A stretch of 64,000 bases of DNA from Methanosphaerula subterraneus. Its GTDB lineage: Archaea > Halobacteriota > Methanomicrobia > Methanomicrobiales > Methanospirillaceae. The stretch covers positions 62,001 through 126,000 of the forward strand of contig NZ_CP170508.1 of the NCBI RefSeq assembly GCF_052055875.1. Direction: 5' to 3'. The position numbers and the translations under genes are program-made. This document shows, in pieces, positions 42,595 to 51,435 of the stretch (positions within the stretch are counted from its first letter, which is position 1; every line of letters begins with the position of its first letter). The notes beneath the pieces are model-generated. The model made no database searches. It had not been told where the DNA came from and saw nothing but the letters and a program-made list of their open reading frames with translations.

Positions 42595-45500
42595 ATGAAC
42601 TGGAATACCCAATTGAGAAGCATGATGGCGTTTGCCATCCTCCTGGTACTGTCAACCGCACTGCTGGTCCTTCCAGCAGCCGCGGCAAGTATCTCTGTGA
42701 ACGGTCCGGTGGTCATCACCGAGCCCGGCACCTATGTGCTCACACAGGATATCACAAGCAGCAGCCAGATCGTATGTATAGAGATCAAATCATCCAACGT
42801 CATCTTTGATGGCCAGGGCCATCAGATCAGTGGAGTGAACAAAGAGGGTTCCGCCGGTATCTTCGTCTCGAAGGACTCCAGCACCCCGATCACCGGCGTT
42901 ACCATCAAGAACGTGCGCCTGAGCAACTGGTTCTACGGGATCTACTTCCTGAATGCCCAGAACAGTGCAATCCAGGGCGTCACCCCGACCGGGAACGCCA
43001 ACGCAGGGATTGTGCTCTATTCAGGCAGCACCGGGAACACCATCTCCGGCAACACGCTGAGCGGCAACGGACGTGGTATCATCCTCTCCACCTCGAGTGG
43101 AACGAACACCGTCAGTGACAACACCCTCACCGGCAACAGTAATCAGGGTCTCTATATCTTTGATTCGAACGGCAACACGGTGAACGGGAACACCATCACC
43201 AACAACACCAATGCAGGGCTGTTCATCTACAGCGCCTCCGCAAACTCCGTATACAACAACAACTTCAGCAACCTCTACAATGCCCTCTTCGGGGGTACCA
43301 TCGGTGCGAACTCATGGAACACCGGACAGACTGCAGGCGCCAACATCGTGGGCGGTCCGTCGATCGGTGGTAACTTCTGGGGCAAGCCGGATGGATCCGG
43401 GTATTCACAGACCAGCGCAGATTCCGATGGAAACGGCTTCTGCGACCAGCCTCTCGTGATCACCACCGGAAACACCGACAACCTCCCGCTGCACACCACG
43501 TCCGTGATCGTCACGCCAACCGTGACCCCGACCGTGACGACCACCGTCACCCCGGGTGTTGAGACCCCGTACAAGGCGCACAACCTTCCGGCCCGTGTCG
43601 AGGCCGAGGACTATGACAACGGCGGCGCCGGTGTCGCATACTCCGACTCGACCCCGCTGAACCTCGGCAACGCGTACCGCCTCACTGAGGGCGTCGACAT
43701 CGAAGCCGGTGCGACCGGATACAACGTCGGTTACATCACCGACGGCGAGTACCTGAAGTACACCCTCACGGTCGCGACCGCCGGCACCTACACCGCTACG
43801 TTCAATGTCGGTGCCTGGGAAGCCGGCCGGACGATCACCGTCAGTGATGCTGATGGGGATATCGCCGGCACGGTCAACGTCCCGAACACCGGCAGCTCGA
43901 GCGCCTTCGCGCCCGTTGCCCTTACCATGAACCTCGGTGCAGGCACGCATGTGCTGAAGCTGACCTTCAACGGCAACCACCAGAACATCGACTACATCGA
44001 CTTCGGAACCCCGGTCACGCCGACTACCACGGTCACGCCGACCACGACGGTCACCGTGACCCCGACCGTGACGACCACCGTCGCCCCGGGCAACGAGACC
44101 CCGTACAAGGCGCACAACCTCCCGGCCCGTGTCGAGGCCGAGGATTATGACAACGGCGGCGCCGGTGTCGCATACTCCGACTCGACCCCGCTGAACCTCG
44201 GGAACGCGTACCGTCTCTCTGAAGGCGTCGACATCGAAGCCGGTGCAACCGGATACAACGTCGGGTACATCACCGACGGCGAGTATCTGAAGTACACCCT
44301 CACGGTCGCGACCGCCGGCACCTACACCGCTACGTTCAATGTCGGTGCCTGGGAAGCCGGCCGGACGATCACTGTCAGTGATGCTGACGGGGATGTCTCC
44401 GGCACGGTCAACGTCCCGAACACCGGGAATGACCACACCTACCAGTCGGTCCCGCTGACCCTGAACCTCGGTGCAGGCACGCACGTTCTGAAGCTGACCT
44501 TCAACGGCAACCACCAGAACATCGACTACATTGACTTCGGAACCTCGGTCACCCCGACCACGACGGTCACCGTGACCCCGACCGTGACGACCACCGTCAC
44601 CTCGGGCACCGAGACCCCGTACAAGGCGCACAACCTCCCGGCCCGTGTTGAGGCAGAGGACTATGACAACGGCGGCGCCGGCGTCGCTTACTCCGACTCG
44701 ACCCCGCTGAACCTCGGGAACGCGTACCGCCTTTCTGAAGGTGTGGACGTCGAAGCCGGCGCAAGCGGGTTTAATGTCGGTTACATCACCGACGGCGAGT
44801 ACCTGAAGTACACCGTCGATGTCGCGACCGCCGGCACCTACCTGGCCACCTTCAATGTCGGCGCCTGGGAAGCCGGCCGGACGATCACCGTCAGCGATAA
44901 TGACGGGGATGTCGCCGGCACGGTCAACGTCCCGAACACCGGGAATGACCGCACCTACCAGCCGGTCCAGCTGACCCTGCACCTCGGTGCAGGCACGCAC
45001 GTGCTGAAACTGGCCTTCAACGGCAACCACCAGAACATCGACTACTTTGACATTGCGATTGTGCCAACCCCGACCAACACGGTCGTGCCGATCACGACAG
45101 TCACCGTTACTCCGACCGTGACGACCTCCGGGGCTGCATACAAGCCCCACAACCTCCCGGTCCGTATCGAAGCCGAGGACTATGACAACGGTGGAAAAGG
45201 CGCAGCGTACTATGATACGACAGCCGGCAACCTTGGAAAGGCATACCGCCTTGACCAGGATGTTGATATCGAAGCCGGTGCCACCGGGTACGATGTCGGC
45301 TACAACACCGATGGCGAATGGCTGACCTACACCGTCACTGTTCCGTCAGCCGGATGGTACACGGCATTCTTCAACGTGGCCAGCTGGATGGACGGACGAT
45401 CGATCACCGTCAGTGTCGACAACACCCCGGCAGGCTCGGTGCAGGTTCCCAACACCGGTGACTCCACCGTCTTCGTGGATGTCCCGATGAACCTGAACCT

Positions 45501-45675
45501 CCCGGCAGGCACCCATGTGGTGAAACTGGCCTTCGTCGGCAACAAGCAGAACATCGACTACATCGACTTCCCCTCAGGCCCGCATGCCCAGATGCCCCTG
45601 ACCCCTGCACCGGCAGAGGTCGAGGTCACCTCCACGGCAGCCGCGGTGGCAAACAATACCACCACGTCTGAGTGA
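42595..45675 (+). CDS. Large secreted protein: beta-helix plus four CBM6-like repeats
   Basis: About 1026 residues. A signal peptide (1-31, ending VLPAAAA) is followed by a right-handed parallel beta-helix of NosD type (about 32-300; repeated GNTISGNTLSGN and NTNAGLFIYS rungs). Four tandem domains follow, each about 140 residues (PYKAHNLPARVEAEDYDNGG, then GYNVGYITDGEYLKYT and HQNIDYIDF), resembling CBM6/CBM35 carbohydrate-binding modules and joined by Thr/Pro/Val linkers. Domains start near 43567, 44101, 44617 and 45136; the first three are almost identical in DNA. The ATG at 42595 follows AAGGTG. It likely binds cell-surface or environmental polysaccharide. Confidence 0.8.
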   Translation: MNWNTQLRSMMAFAILLVLSTALLVLPAAAASISVNGPVVITEPGTYVLTQDITSSSQIVCIEIKSSNVIFDGQGHQISGVNKEGSAGIFVSKDSSTPITGVTIKNVRLSNWFYGIYFLNAQNSAIQGVTPTGNANAGIVLYSGSTGNTISGNTLSGNGRGIILSTSSGTNTVSDNTLTGNSNQGLYIFDSNGNTVNGNTITNNTNAGLFIYSASANSVYNNNFSNLYNALFGGTIGANSWNTGQTAGANIVGGPSIGGNFWGKPDGSGYSQTSADSDGNGFCDQPLVITTGNTDNLPLHTTSVIVTPTVTPTVTTTVTPGVETPYKAHNLPARVEAEDYDNGGAGVAYSDSTPLNLGNAYRLTEGVDIEAGATGYNVGYITDGEYLKYTLTVATAGTYTATFNVGAWEAGRTITVSDADGDIAGTVNVPNTGSSSAFAPVALTMNLGAGTHVLKLTFNGNHQNIDYIDFGTPVTPTTTVTPTTTVTVTPTVTTTVAPGNETPYKAHNLPARVEAEDYDNGGAGVAYSDSTPLNLGNAYRLSEGVDIEAGATGYNVGYITDGEYLKYTLTVATAGTYTATFNVGAWEAGRTITVSDADGDVSGTVNVPNTGNDHTYQSVPLTLNLGAGTHVLKLTFNGNHQNIDYIDFGTSVTPTTTVTVTPTVTTTVTSGTETPYKAHNLPARVEAEDYDNGGAGVAYSDSTPLNLGNAYRLSEGVDVEAGASGFNVGYITDGEYLKYTVDVATAGTYLATFNVGAWEAGRTITVSDNDGDVAGTVNVPNTGNDRTYQPVQLTLHLGAGTHVLKLAFNGNHQNIDYFDIAIVPTPTNTVVPITTVTVTPTVTTSGAAYKPHNLPVRIEAEDYDNGGKGAAYYDTTAGNLGKAYRLDQDVDIEAGATGYDVGYNTDGEWLTYTVTVPSAGWYTAFFNVASWMDGRSITVSVDNTPAGSVQVPNTGDSTVFVDVPMNLNLPAGTHVVKLAFVGNKQNIDYIDFPSGPHAQMPLTPAPAEVEVTSTAAAVANNTTTSE

Positions 45676-45685
45676 AAGCACACCC

Positions 45686-45713
45686 CGGTCCGTCAGGACC
45701 GTCATCCTTTTTT
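45686..45713 (+). terminator. Hairpin and T tract after surface protein gene
   Basis: CGGTCC-GTCA-GGACCG stem followed by TCATCC and six T residues, 11 bases after the stop. Confidence 0.55.
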
Positions 45714-45785
45714 GGTCCCAGCACGGTGCCCATCTGATTCTTCCCTGAAATATCTCGTCGTTTTTGATGCCGTCACCCCGAACTT

Positions 45786-45794
45786 GATATATAT
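45786..45794 (+). promoter_or_regulatory. TATA box of nifS-nifU
   Basis: GATATATAT is centred about 38 bases before the ATG at 45828, predicting a transcript start near 45816 and a very short leader. Confidence 0.5.
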
Positions 45795-45827
45795 GGTTCG
45801 CCCATCTTGATGCGGAGAACAAGTACA

Positions 45828-47018
45828 ATGGAAGGGAGAAGACTGGTCTACATGGATCACGCGGCGACAACCGCCACTGCACCGGCAGTGGTGGAGGCGA
45901 TGCTACCTTACTTCACTGACCACTTTGGCAACCCATCCTCAGTCTACAGGATCGCCCGCGAAGCGAAAGCGGCGGTCGACGAGGCGAGGGAGAAGGTGGC
46001 CAGAGCGCTCTCTGCAAAACCTGAGGAGATCTACTTCACCTCTGGCGGGACCGAGGCTGACAACTGGGCGATCAAAGGGGTTGCCTTTGCCAATAAACAG
46101 AAAGGGAACCATATCATCACATCAGTGATCGAGCACCATGCAGTTCTTCACACCTGCCAGTACCTGGAGAAGATGGGGTTCGAGGTCACCTACCTCCCGG
46201 TCGACGAGTTCGGACGGGTCGACCCGGCTGCCGTCGAGGCTGCCATCACCGACAAGACCATCCTGATCTCGATCATGTTTGCGAACAACGAGATCGGAAC
46301 GATCGAACCGATCGCGGCCATCGGTGCACTGGCTCGTAAAAAGGGGATCTACTTCCATACCGATGCGGTGCAGGCCATCGGCCATGTGCCGATCGATGTT
46401 GGCGCGATGCAGATCGACCTCCTCTCCCTTTCAGCCCATAAATTCAATGGTCCGAAGGGGGTCGGGGCCCTGTACATCAGGAAAGGGGTGAAGATCGATA
46501 ATTTCATGCATGGCGGGGGACAGGAGAAGAAACGACGGGCCGGGACCGAGAACCTGGCATCCATCGTCGGGCTGGGTGTCGCCATCGAGCGGGTCGCTGC
46601 GTCGATGGACCAGGAGTCGGCACGTCTGATCGCTCTCCGGGACCGGCTTCGGGATAGGATCCTGGAGAAGATCCCCCACGCCCGCCTGAACGGTCACCCG
46701 ACCGAACGGTTGCCCGGTAACCTGAACATCTCGTTCGAGTTCATCGAGGGCGAATCGATCCTGCTCTTCCTCGATCATGCCGGGATCTGTGCCTCCACCG
46801 GCAGTGCCTGCACCTCCGGCTCCCTCGAGCCCTCCCATGTGATGCTCGCGATCGGGCTACCCCACGAGCAGGCCCACGGTTCGCTCCGTCTGACCCTCGG
46901 TGAGGAGAATACAGAAGAGGAGGTCGACTATCTGCTCGGCGTTCTCCCTGGAATTGTGGAGAGACTTCGGACCATGTCTCCCCTCTATGCAGATTACAAG
47001 AGGTCGTGCAATGTATAG
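45828..47018 (+). CDS. nifS: Cysteine desulfurase (NifS/IscS type)
   Basis: A 396-residue PLP enzyme that removes sulfur from cysteine for Fe-S cluster assembly on the adjacent NifU. Motifs visible: YMDHAATT at the N-terminus, SGGTEADNW, EHHAVLH, HTDAVQAIGH, the PLP Lys in SLSAHKFNGPKG, RAGTENL, and the catalytic Cys in the loop STGSACTSGSLEPSHV. The ATG at 45828 (GGAG 10 bases upstream) fits the family length better than upstream starts at 45807 or 45810. Overlaps nifU by 8 bases. Confidence 0.95.
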   Translation: MEGRRLVYMDHAATTATAPAVVEAMLPYFTDHFGNPSSVYRIAREAKAAVDEAREKVARALSAKPEEIYFTSGGTEADNWAIKGVAFANKQKGNHIITSVIEHHAVLHTCQYLEKMGFEVTYLPVDEFGRVDPAAVEAAITDKTILISIMFANNEIGTIEPIAAIGALARKKGIYFHTDAVQAIGHVPIDVGAMQIDLLSLSAHKFNGPKGVGALYIRKGVKIDNFMHGGGQEKKRRAGTENLASIVGLGVAIERVAASMDQESARLIALRDRLRDRILEKIPHARLNGHPTERLPGNLNISFEFIEGESILLFLDHAGICASTGSACTSGSLEPSHVMLAIGLPHEQAHGSLRLTLGEENTEEEVDYLLGVLPGIVERLRTMSPLYADYKRSCNV

Positions 47019-47448
47019 CGATAAAGTGATGGACCATTTCATGAACCCGCGGAATGTGGGCGAGATTGAAGATGCGGATGGTGTCGGAGAGGTCGGAAAC
47101 CCAAAGTGCGGCGACATCATGAAGATCTACCTGAAGATCAGGGAGAACCGTATTGAGGATGTCAAGTTCCAGACCTTTGGGTGCGGGGCGGCGGTGGCGT
47201 CGAGCAGCATTGCGACCGAACTGATCAAGGGAAAGACCCTTGAAGAGGCATGGGAGACCACCAACAAGGCGGTGGCCGAAGCGCTCGGCGGGTTACCCCC
47301 GATCAAGATGCACTGTTCTGTGCTTGCAGAGGAGGGAATTCACAAGGCTATCAACGATTACCGGGTCAAGCAGGGGCTTGAACCGATTCCCGATCCCCAT
47401 GCCCATGCTCACGAAGCGGATGCCTGTGACATCCCTCCGTCTGAATAA
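47011..47448 (+). CDS. nifU: Fe-S cluster scaffold NifU/IscU
   Basis: A 145-residue IscU-like scaffold on which Fe-S clusters form with sulfur from NifS. The three ligand cysteines are Cys33 (GNPKCGD), Cys58 (FGCGAAVASSS) and Cys102 (HCSVLAEEG). It lacks the C-terminal ferredoxin/Nfu domains of true NifU. The last 20 residues are His/Ala/Glu-rich and end in a Cys-containing tail. The ATG overlaps the end of nifS, so translation is coupled. Confidence 0.94.
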   Translation: MYSDKVMDHFMNPRNVGEIEDADGVGEVGNPKCGDIMKIYLKIRENRIEDVKFQTFGCGAAVASSSIATELIKGKTLEEAWETTNKAVAEALGGLPPIKMHCSVLAEEGIHKAINDYRVKQGLEPIPDPHAHAHEADACDIPPSE

Positions 47449-47570
47449 CGCGGATCGTGGTCAGCAGGGGCCGGTACAGGCCGCCGGCACCAGCCGGGTT
47501 CATTCTCTTTTTTCGATCTCTAGATCTGGTATCCTCCGGAACCGGGGGATTAAAAAAAGATGGGACTGAA

Positions 47571-49271
47571 TTATTCACTCTTCTTCAGTTCAAGGGCCCG
47601 GAGTTCGTTCCGTCTGATCTTGCCTGAGAGCGTCTTTGGGAGCGAGTCGACAAACTCGATGATCCGGGGATACTTGTAGGGTGCTGTGGTCTTCTTCACG
47701 TACTTCTGGAGTTCCTTGACCAGGGACTCTGAAGGGGCGAACCCGGGATTCAGCACGACGAATGCTTTCACGATCATACCCCTGATCACATCCGGTGAAC
47801 CCACCACGGCAGACTCCTGCACTGCCGGGTGCTCGAGGAGTGCGCTCTCGACCTCGAAAGGCCCGATCCGGTAGCCTGAACTCTTGATCACGTCGTCGTT
47901 CCTGCCGACAAACCAGTAGTAGCCATCCTCGTCCTGGTATGCCTTGTCCCCGGTATAATACCACCCGTTGGCAAAGACATCCTCGTTCAGGTGATCCCCT
48001 TCCAGGTACCCCATGAACATGCCGATCGGATGACGTTCACTGACCCTGATGGCGATCTTTCCCTCCTGACCGGTCGGAACCGGCTGGTCCTCCTCATCGA
48101 GGAGGACGATATCCCATCCTGGGGACGGTTTCCCCATGGACCCGGGTTTTGCCTTCATACAGGGGAAGGTCCCGATGCAGAGGACCAGTTCGGTCTGCCC
48201 GTATCCTTCATAGATCGTCTGTCCGGTCCCTTCCTTCCAGGCCCTGATCACCTCGGGGTTCAGCGGTTCGCCGGCAGAGACACAGTGGCGGAGCTGGGAG
48301 AGGTCGAAGGTCTCCAGGTCGGCGAGGATCAGCATCCGATAGATCGTCGGGGGTGCACAGAAGGTGGTCACCTCGTACTTCGCCAGGATCGGCAGGATCT
48401 CGGTGGAGTTGAATTTTGACCTGATATCATAGACCAGCGTCGCCGCTCCTTTCATCCATGGTCCAAAGAACTTGCCCCATGCCGACTTGGCCCATCCGGT
48501 ATCTGCCAGGGTCAGGTGGAGATCATTGGGATGGACATCGAGCCAGAGTCCGCCGGTCACCAGGTGACCGAGCGGATAGGCCTGGTTGTGCAGGGCCATC
48601 TTCGGTTCGCCGGTCGTCCCGGAGGTGAAGTAGATCACCATCGGATCGATGGCTCTGGTCTTCTTCATCCCCGGCAGATTCACAAGCCTGTGCGATGCCG
48701 GCGCAGGATAGGTCAGTTCGCTCTTGTAATTGATCCAGTCCGGCCGCTCCCCGTCGGTCAGGAACCGGGAGGTGAGCGACGGGCAGGCGTCCCAGATCTC
48801 CTCGATCTTTTCGGCGTTCTCCAGGTTCGTGATCACCATTCTGAACTTGGCCGCATTGATCCGGTACTTGAGATCCTTTGGGGTCAGCATCGTCGGGCAC
48901 GGGCAGAAGACCGCCCCGATCTTGATCAGGGCGATCGAAAAGATCCACCATTCCGGTACCCGGGGCAGCATGATCAGCACCCGGTCGCCCTTGTTGATCC
49001 CGTACTTGAGGAGCATATTGGCGACCTGGTTGGAGAGGTTCATCAGCTGCCTGAAGGTGAAGGTCTTCTCGTTCCCTTTCTGGTCCACCCAGATCATGGC
49101 CAGCCTGTTCCGGTCCTCCTTTGCCCACGCATCGATCACATCGAACCCGAAGTTGAAGAATTCGGGGACATCGATCCGGAAGTTGGCACGCGCTTCATCG
49201 TAGTCGGTCATGTTCGGGACCATGAGGGAATTCTCTTCCCCGGCCTCGTTGAATGTTCTCTGTGTTCTCAT
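47571..49271 (-). CDS. Acyl-CoA synthetase (AMP-forming, ACSM-like)
   Basis: A 566-residue adenylate-forming ligase that activates a carboxylic acid to its CoA thioester with ATP. Motifs: P-loop-like YFTSGTTGEPKMALH, YGQTELVL (A5), WYYTGDKAYQDEDGYYWFVG (A7/A8), GYRIGPFEVE and the C-terminal Lys of LPKTLSGKIRR (A10). The acid substrate is not clear; medium-chain or branched/aryl acids are likely from similarity to ACSM proteins. The ATG at 49271 has GGAGAG upstream. It lies 19 bases after a close paralogue on the same strand that carries a stop codon. Confidence 0.88.
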   Translation of the reverse strand: MRTQRTFNEAGEENSLMVPNMTDYDEARANFRIDVPEFFNFGFDVIDAWAKEDRNRLAMIWVDQKGNEKTFTFRQLMNLSNQVANMLLKYGINKGDRVLIMLPRVPEWWIFSIALIKIGAVFCPCPTMLTPKDLKYRINAAKFRMVITNLENAEKIEEIWDACPSLTSRFLTDGERPDWINYKSELTYPAPASHRLVNLPGMKKTRAIDPMVIYFTSGTTGEPKMALHNQAYPLGHLVTGGLWLDVHPNDLHLTLADTGWAKSAWGKFFGPWMKGAATLVYDIRSKFNSTEILPILAKYEVTTFCAPPTIYRMLILADLETFDLSQLRHCVSAGEPLNPEVIRAWKEGTGQTIYEGYGQTELVLCIGTFPCMKAKPGSMGKPSPGWDIVLLDEEDQPVPTGQEGKIAIRVSERHPIGMFMGYLEGDHLNEDVFANGWYYTGDKAYQDEDGYYWFVGRNDDVIKSSGYRIGPFEVESALLEHPAVQESAVVGSPDVIRGMIVKAFVVLNPGFAPSESLVKELQKYVKKTTAPYKYPRIIEFVDSLPKTLSGKIRRNELRALELKKSE

Positions 49272-49290
49272 AATCTCTCCATAAGTAGAA

Positions 49291-50949
49291 CTAATTACTA
49301 TCCGATCGCTCCCGCTCCTGTCTCCGCAGTTCATTTCTGCGGATCTTTCCGGATATGGTCTTCGGCAGGTCGTCGACAAATTCGATGGCCCGTGGGTATT
49401 TATACGGTGCGGTGGTCCGTTTCACATGGTTCTGAAGATCTTTGATCAGCGCCTCTGAGGGATTAAATCCCTGGTTCAGGACGACGAACGCCTTGACGAT
49501 CAACCCTCTGATCAGGTCGGGTGAACCCACAACCGCACACTCCTGGACTGAAGGGTGTTCGAGCAGTGCACTCTCAACCTCGAACGGTCCGATCCGGTAG
49601 CCGGCACTCTTGATCACGTCGTCGTCCCTTCCGACGAACCAGTAGTAACCGTCCTCGTCCCGGTATGCCTTGTCTCCGGTATAATACCAGCCGTTTTTGA
49701 ACGAATCCTTGTTGGCTTCAGGGTTTTCAAGGTACTCGGTGACCAGTCCGACCGGCCGCGGATCGAGGCCGATCGCGATTCGCCCCTCTTCGTGCACAGG
49801 TACCGGTACCCCTTCGTCATCATGGAGTTCAATCTTCCATCCAGGTGCCGGTTTTCCCATCGAACCCGGACGTGGTGGTATGCCCGGGAAATTTCCGATA
49901 CAGCAGACCGTCTCGGTCTGTCCGTATCCCTCGCAGATTGGAAGGCCGGTCCCCTCCTTCCATACCCGGATCACCTCGGGGTTCAGGGGTTCACCCGCAG
50001 ACATACATCTTCTGAGGTCCCTGAGATCGAACTTGTCGAGATCGGCGAGGATCAGCATTCTATAGATCGTCGGGGGTGCACAGAAGGTGGTCACTTCGTA
50101 CTTCTCCAGAAGCGGCAGGATTTCAGTTGCATTGAATTTGCCCCTGGTATCAAAGATCAGCAGGCATGCCCCCTGGATCCACTGTCCGAAGATATTTCCC
50201 CATGCGTTCTTTGCCCAGCCGGTATCGGAGAGCGTGCAATGGAGATCGGTGGGTCTGAGATCCTGTCAGAGGGCTGCAGTGACCTGGTGGCCGAGCGGAT
50301 AGGCCTGGTTGTGAAGGGCCATCTTCGGCTCCCCGGTGGTCCCTGAGGTGAAATAGATCAGCATCGGATCGATGGCCCGGGTCTTCTTGGTGGTCGGGAG
50401 GGAGACCGTTCTGTGCGAGACCGGGGCCGGGTAGAGCAGTTCATACTGGAATGACGCCCATCCTTTCTTTTCACCGTCGACCAGAAACCGTGTCGAGAGC
50501 GGAGGGCACTGGTCTGCGATCTCCTCGATCTTCTCTGCGTTTTCGAGGTTTGTGATGATCATCTTGAATTTGCCCACATTGATCCGGTACCTGAGATCCT
50601 TTGGGGTCAGCAGGGTGGGGCAGGGGCAGAATACTGCACCGAGCTTGATCAGGGCGATGGCAAAGATCCACCACTCCGGAACCCGTGGCAAGAACAGAAT
50701 CACGCGGTCTCCTTTCTGGATCCCATACTTAAGAAGAATGTTCGCGGCCTGGTTGGAGAGGTTCTTGAGATCTCTGAAGGTGTACTTCTTCTCTTCACCG
50801 TGTTCGTTCGCCCAGATCATCGCGAGCTGATTCCTGTTCTTTGTTGCCCAGGCATCGATCACGTCAAAGCCAAAATTAAAGGTATCAGGGACCGTGATGC
50901 TGAATCGTTCACAGGCTTCCTGGTACTCCATATTTTCTGCGGGTTCCAT
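49291..50949 (-). pseudogene. Acyl-CoA synthetase paralogue interrupted by one in-frame TGA
   Basis: Upstream tandem paralogue of the gene at 47571-49271 (553 codons including stop). The frame is intact from ATG 50949 to the stop at 49291 except for one TGA at 50268-50266, aligned with a Trp codon of the paralogue (GGLW versus AAL-stop). There is no frameshift, and all adenylation motifs (YFTSGTTGEPKMALH, YGQTETV, GDKAYRDEDG, LPKTISGKIRR) are preserved on both sides. A fresh TGG-to-TGA mutation, a sequencing error or readthrough are possible. As it stands, a full-length product is not made by normal decoding. Confidence 0.85.
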
Positions 50950-51435
50950 ACTATTCCAGTGTTTAGGTCGGCACAATATTTGAATAAGTTCTTGATCAAA
51001 TCTCCGGTTTTGGAGGGTTTTTTCTTTCAGGCGGTATTTTTTGGGAAACTGTGCGCATGCCTTTCGTAGTAATAAATGATTGGATCCGATTCAAACTGCG
51101 GGCACCGCAGTACGAGCAACAGAATATCTGTCAGATCAGGGCGCACCTCATCGCTTTCTATTTCAGTGTTTTTGTAATACCATCTGGATGTCAATTTGAC
51201 TCGCCGCAGATCATATCAGGCCAATTATTCATAGCACGCATTCATCTTTTCACCGCAAGATTATTCATAAAAGATGGGAAAATGGACGTGAAACGGAGGC
51301 ATTACAGAGGAGATCAGATAAAATACTGAACTGGTATATGAAGTTATAGAATTTTTTCTACCTTTTTTTTGCCAGATTATTACCTTTGGGAATTTAGAAA
51401 CAGTTTTATGGGGTGACTTCAAAGTATCAATTGCT
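50950..51435. other. AT-rich intergenic region
   Basis: Divergent spacer between the acyl-CoA synthetase genes and the beta-helix gene. A 92-codon plus-strand frame (51051-51329) has no recognisable product. T-rich tracts at 51350-51372 and an AT-rich box near 51392-51410 probably form the promoter of the gene at 51436. Confidence 0.35.

Noticed and set aside
50266..50268. TGA as selenocysteine or other recoded codon
   Set aside because: The paralogue has Trp, not Cys, at this position, the enzyme needs no selenol, and I see no reason to expect an insertion signal.
51051..51329. 92-codon plus-strand frame upstream of the beta-helix gene
   Set aside because: No ribosome site, no family resemblance and AT-rich promoter-like surroundings.
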